Below, piece by piece: positions 34,476 through 41,813 of a DNA stretch of 64,000 nt (its first letter is position 1; each line of letters starts with the position of its first letter). The notes beneath the pieces are model-generated. The model saw only the letters and a list, made by a program, of their open reading frames with translations. It did no database searches and was not told where the DNA came from. Both the position numbers and the translations under genes were made by a program. Source of the stretch: Glutamicibacter arilaitensis Re117 (GTDB taxonomy: Bacteria > Actinomycetota > Actinomycetes > Actinomycetales > Micrococcaceae); NCBI RefSeq assembly GCF_000197735.1, contig NC_014550.1:868001-932000 (forward strand). The letters are read 5' to 3'.

Positions 34476-35315
34476 ATGGCGATGGAAAAATTCGGGGCAT
34501 CCGAACGCTTCGCTTGCCACGTTCTGGGCCAGAACCGCTCTGCACTACGTAAGAAAAAAACACCGATGAGCTTTGACGAAGCGCAGCTACGAGCCGACTT
34601 GAGGGCTGTCGCGTCTAAGCATCCAACGTGGGGCTGGCGCAAAGCCCGCTGGCACTTGCTGGCCACCGAACGATGGAAAGACACTGTCTTGAACAGCAAG
34701 CGCATCCGACGATTATGGCGAGAAGAAGGCTTGGTCTGTAAGCCCAAGCGTCGAAAGAAGCGGCGCACCGGCCCAGACGCTGGGGAACAGAAGCGGTTGA
34801 CCGCCGAGTACCCGATGCATGTACTGAGCTTTGATTTCCAGTCGGATGTCACCTCTTGTGGCCGTCATATCCGGTTCTTCAATGTCATTGATGAGTACAC
34901 GCGGACCGCTTTGGCGATCATTCCCCGCAGGTCTTTTAAAGCTGCTGATGTGGTGGCTGTTTTGGAGGACATCATTGCTGAAATTGGGATCCAGCCAACG
35001 TTTGTGCGGTGTGATAACGGGCCTGAGTTCACTGCTGGCGCGCTGGTGGATTGGTGTAACACTGTGGGGGTGTCCACTGCGTTTATCGATCCGGGCTCAC
35101 CTTGGCAGAACGGTTTTATCGAGTCGTTCAATGCGCAGTTCCGGCGTGAACAGCTTTCCGGGGAAATTATGGACACTATGGTGGAAGCGAAGTATTTGGC
35201 TGATGAATGGAAGGACATTTACAATCATGAGCGTCCCCATGGGTCTTTGGATGGGTTGACGCCGTCCCGGTTTTGGGATGAGTGGGTTAGAGAGAATCAG
35301 TTAGCTATCGCATAG
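34476..35315 (+). CDS. IS3-family transposase OrfB
   Basis: 279 residues from ATG 34476; the same frame is open further 5' (LSPEPRRRAVRMAM) into the end of OrfA, consistent with a -1 frameshift product. HTH_21-like WGWRKARWHLL, then the DDE core: LSFDFQSDVTSCGR (Asp), VRCDNGPEFTAG (Asp) and SPWQNGFIESFNAQFR (Glu). Intact. Confidence 0.9.
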   Translation: MAMEKFGASERFACHVLGQNRSALRKKKTPMSFDEAQLRADLRAVASKHPTWGWRKARWHLLATERWKDTVLNSKRIRRLWREEGLVCKPKRRKKRRTGPDAGEQKRLTAEYPMHVLSFDFQSDVTSCGRHIRFFNVIDEYTRTALAIIPRRSFKAADVVAVLEDIIAEIGIQPTFVRCDNGPEFTAGALVDWCNTVGVSTAFIDPGSPWQNGFIESFNAQFRREQLSGEIMDTMVEAKYLADEWKDIYNHERPHGSLDGLTPSRFWDEWVRENQLAIA

Positions 35316-35344
35316 CTGCTGGACTGCTTAAAGGGACCCAACCA

Positions 35345-35348
35345 GTGT
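35345..35348. repeat. 4-bp target duplication of IS3 element 2, right copy
   Basis: GTGT, matching 34083-34086. Confidence 0.8.
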
Positions 35349-35458
35349 CTCTCAGCTGTTGGGAGTGGGAGAAAACTGTGGTCGAGTGGTTCTCGATATG
35401 CAGGCCAGAAGGTTCACCCGAGACCAGCGTCAAATTTTAGCTTCGCACTTAGAGGAAC

Positions 35459-35656
35459 TCAGATCAAAGTTATCTCGTGCACAATGAATGGATCATAAAC
35501 GCCGGAGGCTGCTCTACTCAGCATAGGCGGATAGTGAAAATATGCTTCAGTGGTTGGCTTGGTTCCCGGAAAGTTCATATCTCTTGGACCAAAATGAGTG
35601 GGCCTTGCAAAAGAAATATCAGTTGAACCGCCAGCCTGACTTGCACTGACCTTCAT
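35459..35656 (-). CDS. Small unknown reading frame
   Basis: 65 residues, starting 10 bases from dyad F and overlapping the end of the GyrA-like gene by 29 bases on the other strand. Composition is protein-like (FARPTHFGPRDMNFPGTKP, Pro/Tyr-rich) but no family or clear ribosome site is seen. It may be a fragment or not a gene. Confidence 0.25.
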   Translation of the reverse strand: MKVSASQAGGSTDISFARPTHFGPRDMNFPGTKPTTEAYFHYPPMLSRAASGVYDPFIVHEITLI

Positions 35657-35665
35657 TCCTTTGCT

Positions 35666-35692
35666 GTCCTATAAACGAACGTCTTACGGGAC
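35666..35692 (-). repeat. Spaced dyad F
   Basis: Read on minus: left arm GTCCCGTAA, core GACGTTCGT, right arm TTATAGGAC. The arms are clear complements (GTCCCGTAA versus GTCCTATAA). Confidence 0.65.
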
Positions 35693-35749
35693 GGGCTCAA
35701 ACAGCTATAAAGAGAGACCCGTTCTGGAGGAAGCGAACGTTCCGGCAGT

Positions 35750-35755
35750 GAAGAC
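35750..35755. repeat. 6-bp target duplication of the IS21 element, left copy
   Basis: GAAGAC; repeated at 38739-38744. Confidence 0.85.
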
Positions 35756-35908
35756 TGTGTTTCGTCAAGTTTAAGTAGGCCATTAAAGCGCTAAAAAGTA
35801 GGCCATCTCAGCGCAGAAATAGACCATAACAGCGCTAACGCCACCGCGGCAGGCCAAAAACCCCGTAAACACAACGATCCATGGCCTGCCACGGCAATAG
35901 TGCACGAC

Positions 35909-36241
35909 TTAGAACGGTGGCTCGGCACCGTCCCACTCATCCAGTAACTGCTCCAGGGGCTTCACTTCCGGAACCTGGGCACCTTGCACCCAGTCAACAG
36001 CCAGCACCCCGTCTTGGGACCAGCCCGCAGCAGGGTCAAGAAAATCCTGTGGCCATGGAGCTGGCCGGCCGGACTCATCCCACCAGCCAGTTCCTTCCCC
36101 GCTGGCCAGCAACGCCAAATCCTCCTCCAAAGTGAGCCCTTCAGGATGCCACCGCCCCGGTATCTGCACGCCCATCACCTGCCCTTCCTCAACGTGTTCT
36201 CCGCTATGTTCCTCAACTGGTTCATCATGATCTACGCTCAT
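35909..36241 (-). CDS. Third open reading frame of the IS21 element, acidic
   Basis: 110 residues, strongly acidic, with the Trp/Pro-rich centre GTGWWDESGRPAPWPQDFLD. Its ATG overlaps the istB stop (ATGA type, 36238-36241), so it is translationally coupled to the transposition genes. Standard IS21 elements have only istA and istB. I do not recognise a family. Codon use fits the rest of the element, which argues for a real passenger or accessory protein. Confidence 0.6.
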   Translation of the reverse strand: MSVDHDEPVEEHSGEHVEEGQVMGVQIPGRWHPEGLTLEEDLALLASGEGTGWWDESGRPAPWPQDFLDPAAGWSQDGVLAVDWVQGAQVPEVKPLEQLLDEWDGAEPPF

Positions 36242-36969
36242 TTCATCAACGCGTGCTTCACCCGGTACGACTGCCCACGGAACTGCAACAGCCTCCCGTG
36301 ATGAACAATCCGGTCAATGACCGCGGCAGCCATATTGTCATCGCCAAAGACGGTACCCCAACGTTTGAACTCCAAATTTGTTGTCAACACCAGACTGCGT
36401 TTCTCATACCCGTCAGCAATGACCTGGAAAAGCAGCCTGGCCCCGTCACTATCGATCGGAAGATACCCAAATTCGTCAATGACAAGGAGCTGATTCTTCG
36501 CGATGGAGCCGAGCTCCTTATCCAACCGCCCCTCATCTTTCGCCCGGCGCAGCGTCATCACCAGCGACGCAGTCGTGAAGAACCTCGCCGGAATACCCCG
36601 CAGGCACGCAGCGGCAGCCAACGCAGTGGCCAAATGCGTTTTGCCGGTACCCACGTCGCCGAACAGCACCAAATCCTGGGCATGGTCCAAGAAATCCAAA
36701 TCACTCAACGCTTCCCGCCCATAATCAGTCGGGAAGGTCACCGAGGTCCAGTCATAGCCCACCAACGATTTCAACGCCGGCAACTTCGCAGCCTTCAACA
36801 ACCGTTGATGACGCGACGCCGTGCGGGACTCATGCTCGGCTTGGAGCAGCTCATAAAGGAATTCACGCTGCTTCGGGGTGCCTTTATGCGCCCACTCAGA
36901 GATCACCGAAGCGGTCATCGAAGCCGCCCGTCCAGCCTGCACCAACTCTTCAACGCTCACCGGATTCAT
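36238..36969 (-). CDS. istB: IS21-family helper ATPase IstB
   Basis: 243 residues of the DnaC/IstB AAA+ type. Walker A FGDVGTGKTHLATAL (near residue 102) and Walker B LLVIDEFGYLPIDSDGARLL (near 165), with VLTTNLEFKRWG as sensor 1 and GRLLQFRGQSYR near the end. It assists target capture by IstA. The start overlaps the istA stop by 4 bases. Confidence 0.93.
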   Translation of the reverse strand: MNPVSVEELVQAGRAASMTASVISEWAHKGTPKQREFLYELLQAEHESRTASRHQRLLKAAKLPALKSLVGYDWTSVTFPTDYGREALSDLDFLDHAQDLVLFGDVGTGKTHLATALAAAACLRGIPARFFTTASLVMTLRRAKDEGRLDKELGSIAKNQLLVIDEFGYLPIDSDGARLLFQVIADGYEKRSLVLTTNLEFKRWGTVFGDDNMAAAVIDRIVHHGRLLQFRGQSYRVKHALMK

Positions 36970-38441
36970 GCCAACACCGATTCTTCCTGGGCTGCGAAGA
37001 GCCGATCATAAACAGACAGGTCAACATCCCCAGTTTCCGGTTCGGTACCTTCGGCCAACCTCCTGGCGAGCATGCTTAACGTTTCATGGCCAGGATCATC
37101 ACCTTGCTCAATGATCTGCCCTGCTGCCTGTATTGCGGTTTCAAACCCGGCAGTCTCGCTGGCCTTGTCCAGCGCGGTCAGTAGCCGGCGCCGGTCCTCG
37201 GTGTGCGCGGTATCCATCCAGTCACGCACGGGGTCAGAAACCACCGCCCGCACTGGGGAGTTAGCCCACGCTCCCGGACGGTGAGCCAGCAACGCGAGCA
37301 CCCCGGATGGTTCCATGATTATTTCCGGGTGATCCCCGAAAATTCGGGGAAACCTTCTCAACACCGAGGCTTGTTCGTCGAGGATCTCCACGACGTCGTG
37401 ACGGATCCCGACCGTCAACGACCTCCTAGCGAACACCGGGCCAGCGGCATACGTATTGGATCCCACTTTCAGGTGGCCGTATTTATCGGCCTTACGGCTC
37501 TCGTAACGCACCGGATCAAAACCTACCCCCGGTAACGCCAAACCAGCCTGAACATCTTGGGCGAAGAGGTCCTTGATCAGAATCTTGCGCCGCCAATGCG
37601 GCTTGTCTCCGAGCCGGTCACAACGTTCGAGCAGTACTTTATTGAGCCCTTCCAAGCTCGCTGCAACAGGCAGTGGAACCATCAGATTGCGGCGCAAGAA
37701 ACCGACCGCATTTTCAACATTGCCCTTCTCATTACCGGAATATGGATTGCAATACTTCGCCTCGGACCGGTAATGCGCTTTGAACGCAGCAAATAATTTC
37801 GTTTCCAGCACCTTGGTTTTGACCCTGCGCCCCACTCCGGTGGCGTTATCAAAGATCATCCGATGCGGCACCGAACCGATGTGTTCGAAGACGGTCCGCA
37901 ACCCGTGGCACACGCATTCAGCAGTCTGCCCGCCGTAAGCCTGCGCGAAGCGCATATTCGAATACGGGAAGGTAACTACGAAAAGGTGCACGACTTTTTG
38001 TTCGCCATTCAAGATGACCTCAGCTTCGCCGAAGTCCACTTGAATGGTGCCCGGAGCCCAATCCAGCTCGAGGAATCCGTCGTTGTCGCTTTGGCGTTCC
38101 TGCTTATATCGTTTGATGAATCGCTGCACCGGTGAATACGTGCCTTGATAGTTTTCTTCATCCACGAGCCGGTCAAAGACGCGTTGGGCGGTATGGCGTT
38201 GCTTGCGTGGCCGGCCTCTGTCGCCTTCGAGCCAGGTACTGATAGTCTCCTCGAAGCCTGTGATGACTGAGCCCGCGGGACGTTGACCCGTTCTGGGTGG
38301 GGCCGGTGAATAGTTAGTGATGCTCAAGTATTTGGCGACAGTGGCTCGGCTGAGGTTCAGCTGAACGGCGATTTTTCGCCCGGAGATACCCTCTGAGTCT
38401 AATTTCCTGATAGTTTCTTGCACGGACATGGGTTCCGTCAT
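36966..38441 (-). CDS. istA: IS21-family transposase IstA
   Basis: 491 residues from ATG 38441 (an upstream extension to 38558 is not conserved-looking). N-terminal HTH (ISGRKIAVQLNLSRATVAKYLS). The integrase core has LELDWAPGTIQVDFGEAEVI (first Asp), RMIFDNATGVGR (second Asp) and CNPYSGNEKGNVENAVGFLRR (Glu). The C-terminal beta-barrel region contains VGSNTYAAGPVFARRSLTVG. Intact. It precedes istB with a 4-base overlap. Confidence 0.92.
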   Translation of the reverse strand: MTEPMSVQETIRKLDSEGISGRKIAVQLNLSRATVAKYLSITNYSPAPPRTGQRPAGSVITGFEETISTWLEGDRGRPRKQRHTAQRVFDRLVDEENYQGTYSPVQRFIKRYKQERQSDNDGFLELDWAPGTIQVDFGEAEVILNGEQKVVHLFVVTFPYSNMRFAQAYGGQTAECVCHGLRTVFEHIGSVPHRMIFDNATGVGRRVKTKVLETKLFAAFKAHYRSEAKYCNPYSGNEKGNVENAVGFLRRNLMVPLPVAASLEGLNKVLLERCDRLGDKPHWRRKILIKDLFAQDVQAGLALPGVGFDPVRYESRKADKYGHLKVGSNTYAAGPVFARRSLTVGIRHDVVEILDEQASVLRRFPRIFGDHPEIIMEPSGVLALLAHRPGAWANSPVRAVVSDPVRDWMDTAHTEDRRRLLTALDKASETAGFETAIQAAGQIIEQGDDPGHETLSMLARRLAEGTEPETGDVDLSVYDRLFAAQEESVLA

Positions 38442-38738
38442 TTCCTTCCAGACCTTCCGGCGCCGTACATAGGCAAAAATGGGGCGCCGTAAGGAACTTA
38501 TCTGGCCAGACGGGCCCATGTCCTTTGCTGTCTTCTTCGTGACAGGAACGACAAGCAAAGGGCGGGAACCGTCTGGGTGTGGTGATCAACGTGGTGGCCA
38601 CGGTCGAGGCTGCGAAGGATTCTTGGCAGACCCGGTGGCGTAGGTGGCCTACTTTTACCGCTTTAATGGCTCAAATGTGGCCGCTTTAATGGCCTATTTC
38701 TTCAGCCGTGATGGCTTACTTAAAGTTGATCACACACA

Positions 38739-38744
38739 GAAGAC
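38739..38744. repeat. 6-bp target duplication of the IS21 element, right copy
   Basis: GAAGAC, matching 35750-35755. Confidence 0.85.
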
Positions 38745-38776
38745 ATACGGTGGAGGGTTACACCGACGCACAACCA

Positions 38777-39018
38777 TTCGACCATGCCAGCGGTGCCAAG
38801 ACCAGCAGGCCCGAGCTCGACAAGGCCCTCGCCCCGACCATCCGCGCCGGCGACCAGCTGGTCATCACCCGAATGGACAGGCTCGGACGCTCGGTGCTCC
38901 ACCTGGTGATCCTCGGTGCGGCCCTAAGCGAGCGTGATGTGGGATTACGTGTCCTCGAGTAGGGCATCGACACCAGAACCGCAGAAGGACTTGCAAGATT
39001 CGGAATGCTCTCCGTCGA
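38777..39018 (+). pseudogene. Serine resolvase/invertase fragment
   Basis: Reads FDHASGAKTSRPELDKALA, then GDQLVITRMDRLGRSVLHL and RVLE, a TAG where the family has Gln, then GIDTRTAEGLARFGMLSV before similarity stops. This is the middle of the catalytic domain of a Tn3-type serine recombinase. The N-terminus with the active Ser and the DNA-binding tail are missing. A relic of an earlier mobile element. Confidence 0.8.
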
Positions 39019-39328
39019 CTGACAGTACTGTTTGCGATGATCCGCGATGGTTCCCTTTATGACGCTCCGGAGCAGAAAATTGCTTGACTTTTAACATAGG
39101 GGCACCCCCCGGCGTCTCGTACAACAAAGCGAACGGCTCCGAGTCCAACACTTCGAGACTCGCATAGCGTTGTATCCAAGAAACCCGCCGATCAATCTTC
39201 AAACCTCGAATCGTAACAAATACCGGATAACAATTCACTCTTAAATCCATATGGCAATGATTAAGTTCCCTAGGTAAAGCAAATTTTTCCGCATTTTCAG
39301 AACGTCGGGAGAAGTTAATCGAAAACAT
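38945..39328 (-). CDS. Doubtful reading frame, possibly a truncated gene
   Basis: 127 residues. The first 85 look protein-like (MFSINFSRRSENAEKFALP ... LRVNCYPVFVTIRGLKIDRR), but the last 40 read through the opposite strand of the resolvase relic. A gene truncated at its 3' end by that relic is possible. No family recognised and no ribosome site. Confidence 0.25.
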   Translation of the reverse strand: MFSINFSRRSENAEKFALPRELNHCHMDLRVNCYPVFVTIRGLKIDRRVSWIQRYASLEVLDSEPFALLYETPGGAPMLKVKQFSAPERHKGNHRGSSQTVLSVDGEHSESCKSFCGSGVDALLEDT

Positions 39329-39396
39329 GAATTATTCTGTGCATTGGGCGCACAACCAGTGCCAACCCATCGTCTCCTTGCACGAAAGGTGCATTC

Positions 39397-40152
39397 ATGA
39401 AAAAGCGTTTAGCCATTGCCGGCCTGGCGTTGTCAGGATTGCTGCTCGTAACTTCCGCGATCCCAGTTTCCGCCGCAACTGAATCCAAAGCCATCCAGGA
39501 GCTCGCCGCTATGAGCCCCGGCTTGCCCATCTCCGAGCTCAAGTCATCTCTCACGACATATGCCAAGGAAAATGGCTTGACCCTGAGCCAAGCTACCAAT
39601 AAGGCACTTGCTGAAAATCGTCAATCGGTTGCGGCTGCCGCCCCTGTTGCGAGTAAGAGCTCATCGCTAACCCAGGGCGCTGCGCCAGCAAATGCCGGCG
39701 GGGGTAGGATCTACAACTTGGGGTCCGCAAAACAAGGCGGCGACGTATTCGTGATGCCTGCCGGTTATGGCATTATCAATCATGGCCACACCGGTATTTT
39801 TATTTCGAAGACAGTCCTCGTCGAAGCCCCCGGAAGAAACAAGAAGAGCAGGTCAACAAGCTCCCTCAATTACAAAGTGAGCAAAGGCGCGGTCAAACAG
39901 CAGGTAAACCACATTGCGTCAGTGAAGACCAACGCTGCCAACCGCGCAAAGGGATTGACAGGCAAGAACTACAACATGAATTTTGCTGTCAATAAATCTG
40001 CCAGTGGCAGAGACATGAACTGTTCACAGCTCGTATGGGCGGCGTTCAAATTAGTAAACAAAAGCATTGACTTAGATGGAAACGGAGGGCTCGGAGTCTA
40101 TCCGTACGACATCAAGAAATCGAGCCGGACGACAACATACAAAACCTTCTAA
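39397..40152 (+). CDS. Secreted permuted papain-like (YiiX/YebB-type NlpC/P60) protein
   Basis: 251 residues. A Sec signal peptide (MKKRLAIAGLALSGLLLVTS, cleavage near Ala26-Ala27) is followed by a helical pro-like region to about residue 95. The catalytic domain reads GGDVFVMPAGYGIINHGHTGIFIS, with the conserved His after a strand. Near residue 210, NCSQLVWAAF carries the Cys. His before Cys is the permuted order of the YiiX/YebB branch of the NlpC/P60 superfamily, whose members hydrolyse amide or ester bonds in cell wall, lipid or peptide. The ending GVYPYDIKKS fits. A terminator follows, then a lipoprotein gene on the same strand. Confidence 0.75.
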   Translation: MKKRLAIAGLALSGLLLVTSAIPVSAATESKAIQELAAMSPGLPISELKSSLTTYAKENGLTLSQATNKALAENRQSVAAAAPVASKSSSLTQGAAPANAGGGRIYNLGSAKQGGDVFVMPAGYGIINHGHTGIFISKTVLVEAPGRNKKSRSTSSLNYKVSKGAVKQQVNHIASVKTNAANRAKGLTGKNYNMNFAVNKSASGRDMNCSQLVWAAFKLVNKSIDLDGNGGLGVYPYDIKKSSRTTTYKTF

Positions 40153-40172
40153 CCCAACACCACCAATAATGT

Positions 40173-40210
40173 AGTGGGTCGGCTGACAAGAAATCTGCCG
40201 CCGACCCACT
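40173..40210 (+). terminator. Hairpin after the papain-like gene
   Basis: An 11-bp stem AGTGGGTCGGC/GCCGACCCACT with a 16-base loop and no T-run. It could be an attenuator before the lipoprotein gene rather than a full stop. Confidence 0.55.
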
Positions 40211-40234
40211 GCAGCTGATCGGAAGAAACGCAAC

Positions 40235-41416
40235 ATGACTCGAACCCGCCCCGTGGCAATCACATTGGGAACCCTGCTTGCCCTGGCTTTGTCTGGCTGC
40301 ACAGGGGGTGTAGAAACGCGTGCCCCTGCGGAATCCAATCTGCAGGATCTGGGGCAAACCAAGTATGCGGTATACCTCAGCCCGCCAAGCACTGACTTGG
40401 ACGCGGAGAAAGGGTCCCAAGGAAAAGTCCTGCTCTTTGAGCAAGATGGCTCCTACCAGCTGGTTGAGACAGATGGTATGGACAACGGGCTGTTCGCTTG
40501 GAACGAGAAGGCGTTGTTCTTCAGCGACATGAACAATGACTACAAGATCGATGATTCTGGACTCGAAATTTCTCCGAGCCCCAAAACGGACAGTCAGAAT
40601 GGAATGTTTTCAACCGATAACGGTTCATCGATTGGAGTCTACAACGACGGCTTCATAGAAAATGGATACGCGAGTCAGGTTGTGATCTCCTCAGACGGAA
40701 AATCGACGTTGCATGAAGCCGAGGGCAACTACTTCATCACTTCCCAATGCGGTGACATGATCTATGGCGCCAGCCGCACGACAGGACGATACACTCCTCC
40801 TGGGGAGCTTGAAAAAGAACCCATGATGTTCGCCCAATTGACTGGGACCAAGAACGGGTCCGAGCACGTTCTTGGTTCAAGTAACTTAGCCACTGAAGGC
40901 GCAGTGGTTCCCGATGCACCCTGTGTAGACGGAAGTGTATATTACCTTTCCGATGCCAGCTCCCAATCGATAGGTGATCAGCCCAAGCCTGTTTTATCGG
41001 CCTGGGACACACGCACCGGTAAGTACACAGAAGTGCCTCTCACAAATGTTTCGAACGATGAACCCCTCATGCGTGATGATGGAACAGGTCTACCGCAACT
41101 GGGCTCGGCTTCCATCCGCAAGGGTGCCATTGAATGGTACGGGGCAGGAAATGCAATATTTACCACTGATCTGAAAACAGGCGAAACGACCCATAAGTTC
41201 AATGTGGAGGGGCACACCAGTCAAGCATCCTCATCCCAAGCAGTCTTCACTCCCTCTGAGGTTGTCCAGTTGGTGGACAACAACGACGGTTCCGACTACC
41301 GCATCATTGCCTATGACCGTGACACCGGACGCGAAGTTTCTCGAACAGTCCTTCCGGGCCTAGTTGACGAGTTCAGCAATGACCTCATCCTCCGAGGATT
41401 CGCGGTGCGCCCGTAA
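40235..41416 (+). CDS. Lipoprotein, repeated beta structure
   Basis: 393 residues. A signal peptide with lipobox LALSGC (Cys22) makes it a lipid-anchored surface protein. The mature part is built of short beta-strand repeats with Trp/Tyr and Gly-Asp turns (GLFAWNEKALFFSDMNND, VLSAWDTRTGKYTEV, IIAYDRDTGREVSR), resembling a beta-propeller sensor. It lies 82 bases after the papain-like gene and on the same strand, so the pair may act together at the cell surface. No family named. Confidence 0.65.
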   Translation: MTRTRPVAITLGTLLALALSGCTGGVETRAPAESNLQDLGQTKYAVYLSPPSTDLDAEKGSQGKVLLFEQDGSYQLVETDGMDNGLFAWNEKALFFSDMNNDYKIDDSGLEISPSPKTDSQNGMFSTDNGSSIGVYNDGFIENGYASQVVISSDGKSTLHEAEGNYFITSQCGDMIYGASRTTGRYTPPGELEKEPMMFAQLTGTKNGSEHVLGSSNLATEGAVVPDAPCVDGSVYYLSDASSQSIGDQPKPVLSAWDTRTGKYTEVPLTNVSNDEPLMRDDGTGLPQLGSASIRKGAIEWYGAGNAIFTTDLKTGETTHKFNVEGHTSQASSSQAVFTPSEVVQLVDNNDGSDYRIIAYDRDTGREVSRTVLPGLVDEFSNDLILRGFAVRP

Positions 41417-41444
41417 CTTTGTTCCAGGCAGCCAAGTTGAATCC

Positions 41445-41481
41445 GGGTCGCCGCAGAAAACGGAAAAAATCGTACGCTAAG
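41445..41481 (+). repeat. Tn3-family terminal inverted repeat
   Basis: About 37 bases beginning GGGTCGCCGCAGAAAACGG and ending ACGCTAAG. It matches from memory all but about six positions of the Tn21-type 38-bp end. Orientation places the transposon interior to the right. No transposase gene follows, and I found no matching right end in the window. Confidence 0.75.
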
Positions 41482-41541
41482 GGCGAGTGGAGCCAGATAG
41501 CAATTGGACTTCAGCTTGCCGACGGAATCAAGTCAAAGGCT

Positions 41542-41662
41542 GTCCCGTAGCAGGACCAGGTAGAGCCCTCTGTTTGGCTGCGCAATCAGTGGCGTCGTCC
41601 CGCAAGGGGTCTGACCGCATAATTGAATTGCAGTGTTCCGATAGCCGGTCCTTATGCGGGAC
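41542..41662 (+). promoter_or_regulatory. Three-part resolvase (res)-like site
   Basis: Three dyad-like units begin at 41542, 41597 and 41635. Unit 1: GTCCCGTAG ... GTAGAGCCC. Unit 2: GTCCCGCAA ... CGCATAAT. Unit 3: GTTCCGATA ... TTATGCGGGAC. Three binding sites in about 120 bp, the first two farther apart than the last two, is the layout of a Tn3-family res site. It lies 61 bases inside the Tn3-type end. Unit 2 is the weakest dyad. Confidence 0.55.
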
Positions 41663-41813
41663 CTCTGTCTCTGTGACTCATTCATTTTTTGAAACTCTGA
41701 GGTTTCAAATATTTGATATTCCCGTATACCCCGCCCGATAAAATGCCCGGTGAGGGTGCCTTATACGGACACCGAAAACGATCGTTTACGCGACAAGAAA
41801 ACCGCCGATTCAT

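Larger units (their letters stand above)
34087..35344 (+). mobile_element. IS3-family insertion sequence (element 2)
   Basis: 1258 bp. Terminal inverted repeats begin TGGTTGGGTCCC at both ends and continue imperfectly through AGTCCAG to CTATG. They are flanked by the direct repeat GTGT. Two overlapping frames for OrfA and OrfB are intact. It splits the GyrA-tail-like gene. Confidence 0.93.
33953..35487 (+). pseudogene. Stand-alone GyrA-tail-like protein gene, split by an IS3 element
   Basis: Pieces 33953-34086 and 35349-35487 join in frame after removal of the element and one GTGT copy, giving 90 residues. The restored protein reads ILEALVQAIDRREEVFDAI, then LLGVGENCGRVVLDMQARRF and a Leu/Arg-rich helix. 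This resembles the end of the GyrA/ParC coiled-coil region (LLEID..QAILDMQLRRL). Small stand-alone proteins of this kind occur in actinobacteria, sometimes labelled gyrase A, with no known function. Alone it lacks the catalytic Tyr and any topoisomerase core. Here it is broken and presumably inactive. Confidence 0.8.
35756..38738 (-). mobile_element. IS21-family insertion sequence
   Basis: 2983 bp. Its 26-bp ends start TGTGT and share TTTAAGTA.GCC in the same register. They are flanked by the direct repeat GAAGAC. Several AGGCCATTAAAGCG-like subrepeats lie inside each end (about 35772-35846 and 38645-38727), as expected for IS21 transposase binding. It carries istA, istB and a third overlapping frame. 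Confidence 0.93.

Noticed and set aside
24607..35692. Dyads as XerC/XerD dif or pdif sites
   Set aside because: The length is similar (about 28 bp), but the arms GTCCCGTAA and TATGGGAC do not resemble dif half-sites.
24607..35692. Dyads as a CRISPR array
   Set aside because: Spacing is irregular (hundreds to thousands of bases), copies are diverged, and there are no cas genes.
41487..41741. An 84-codon plus-strand frame
   Set aside because: It reads through the res-like dyads and has no protein-like conservation or ribosome site.
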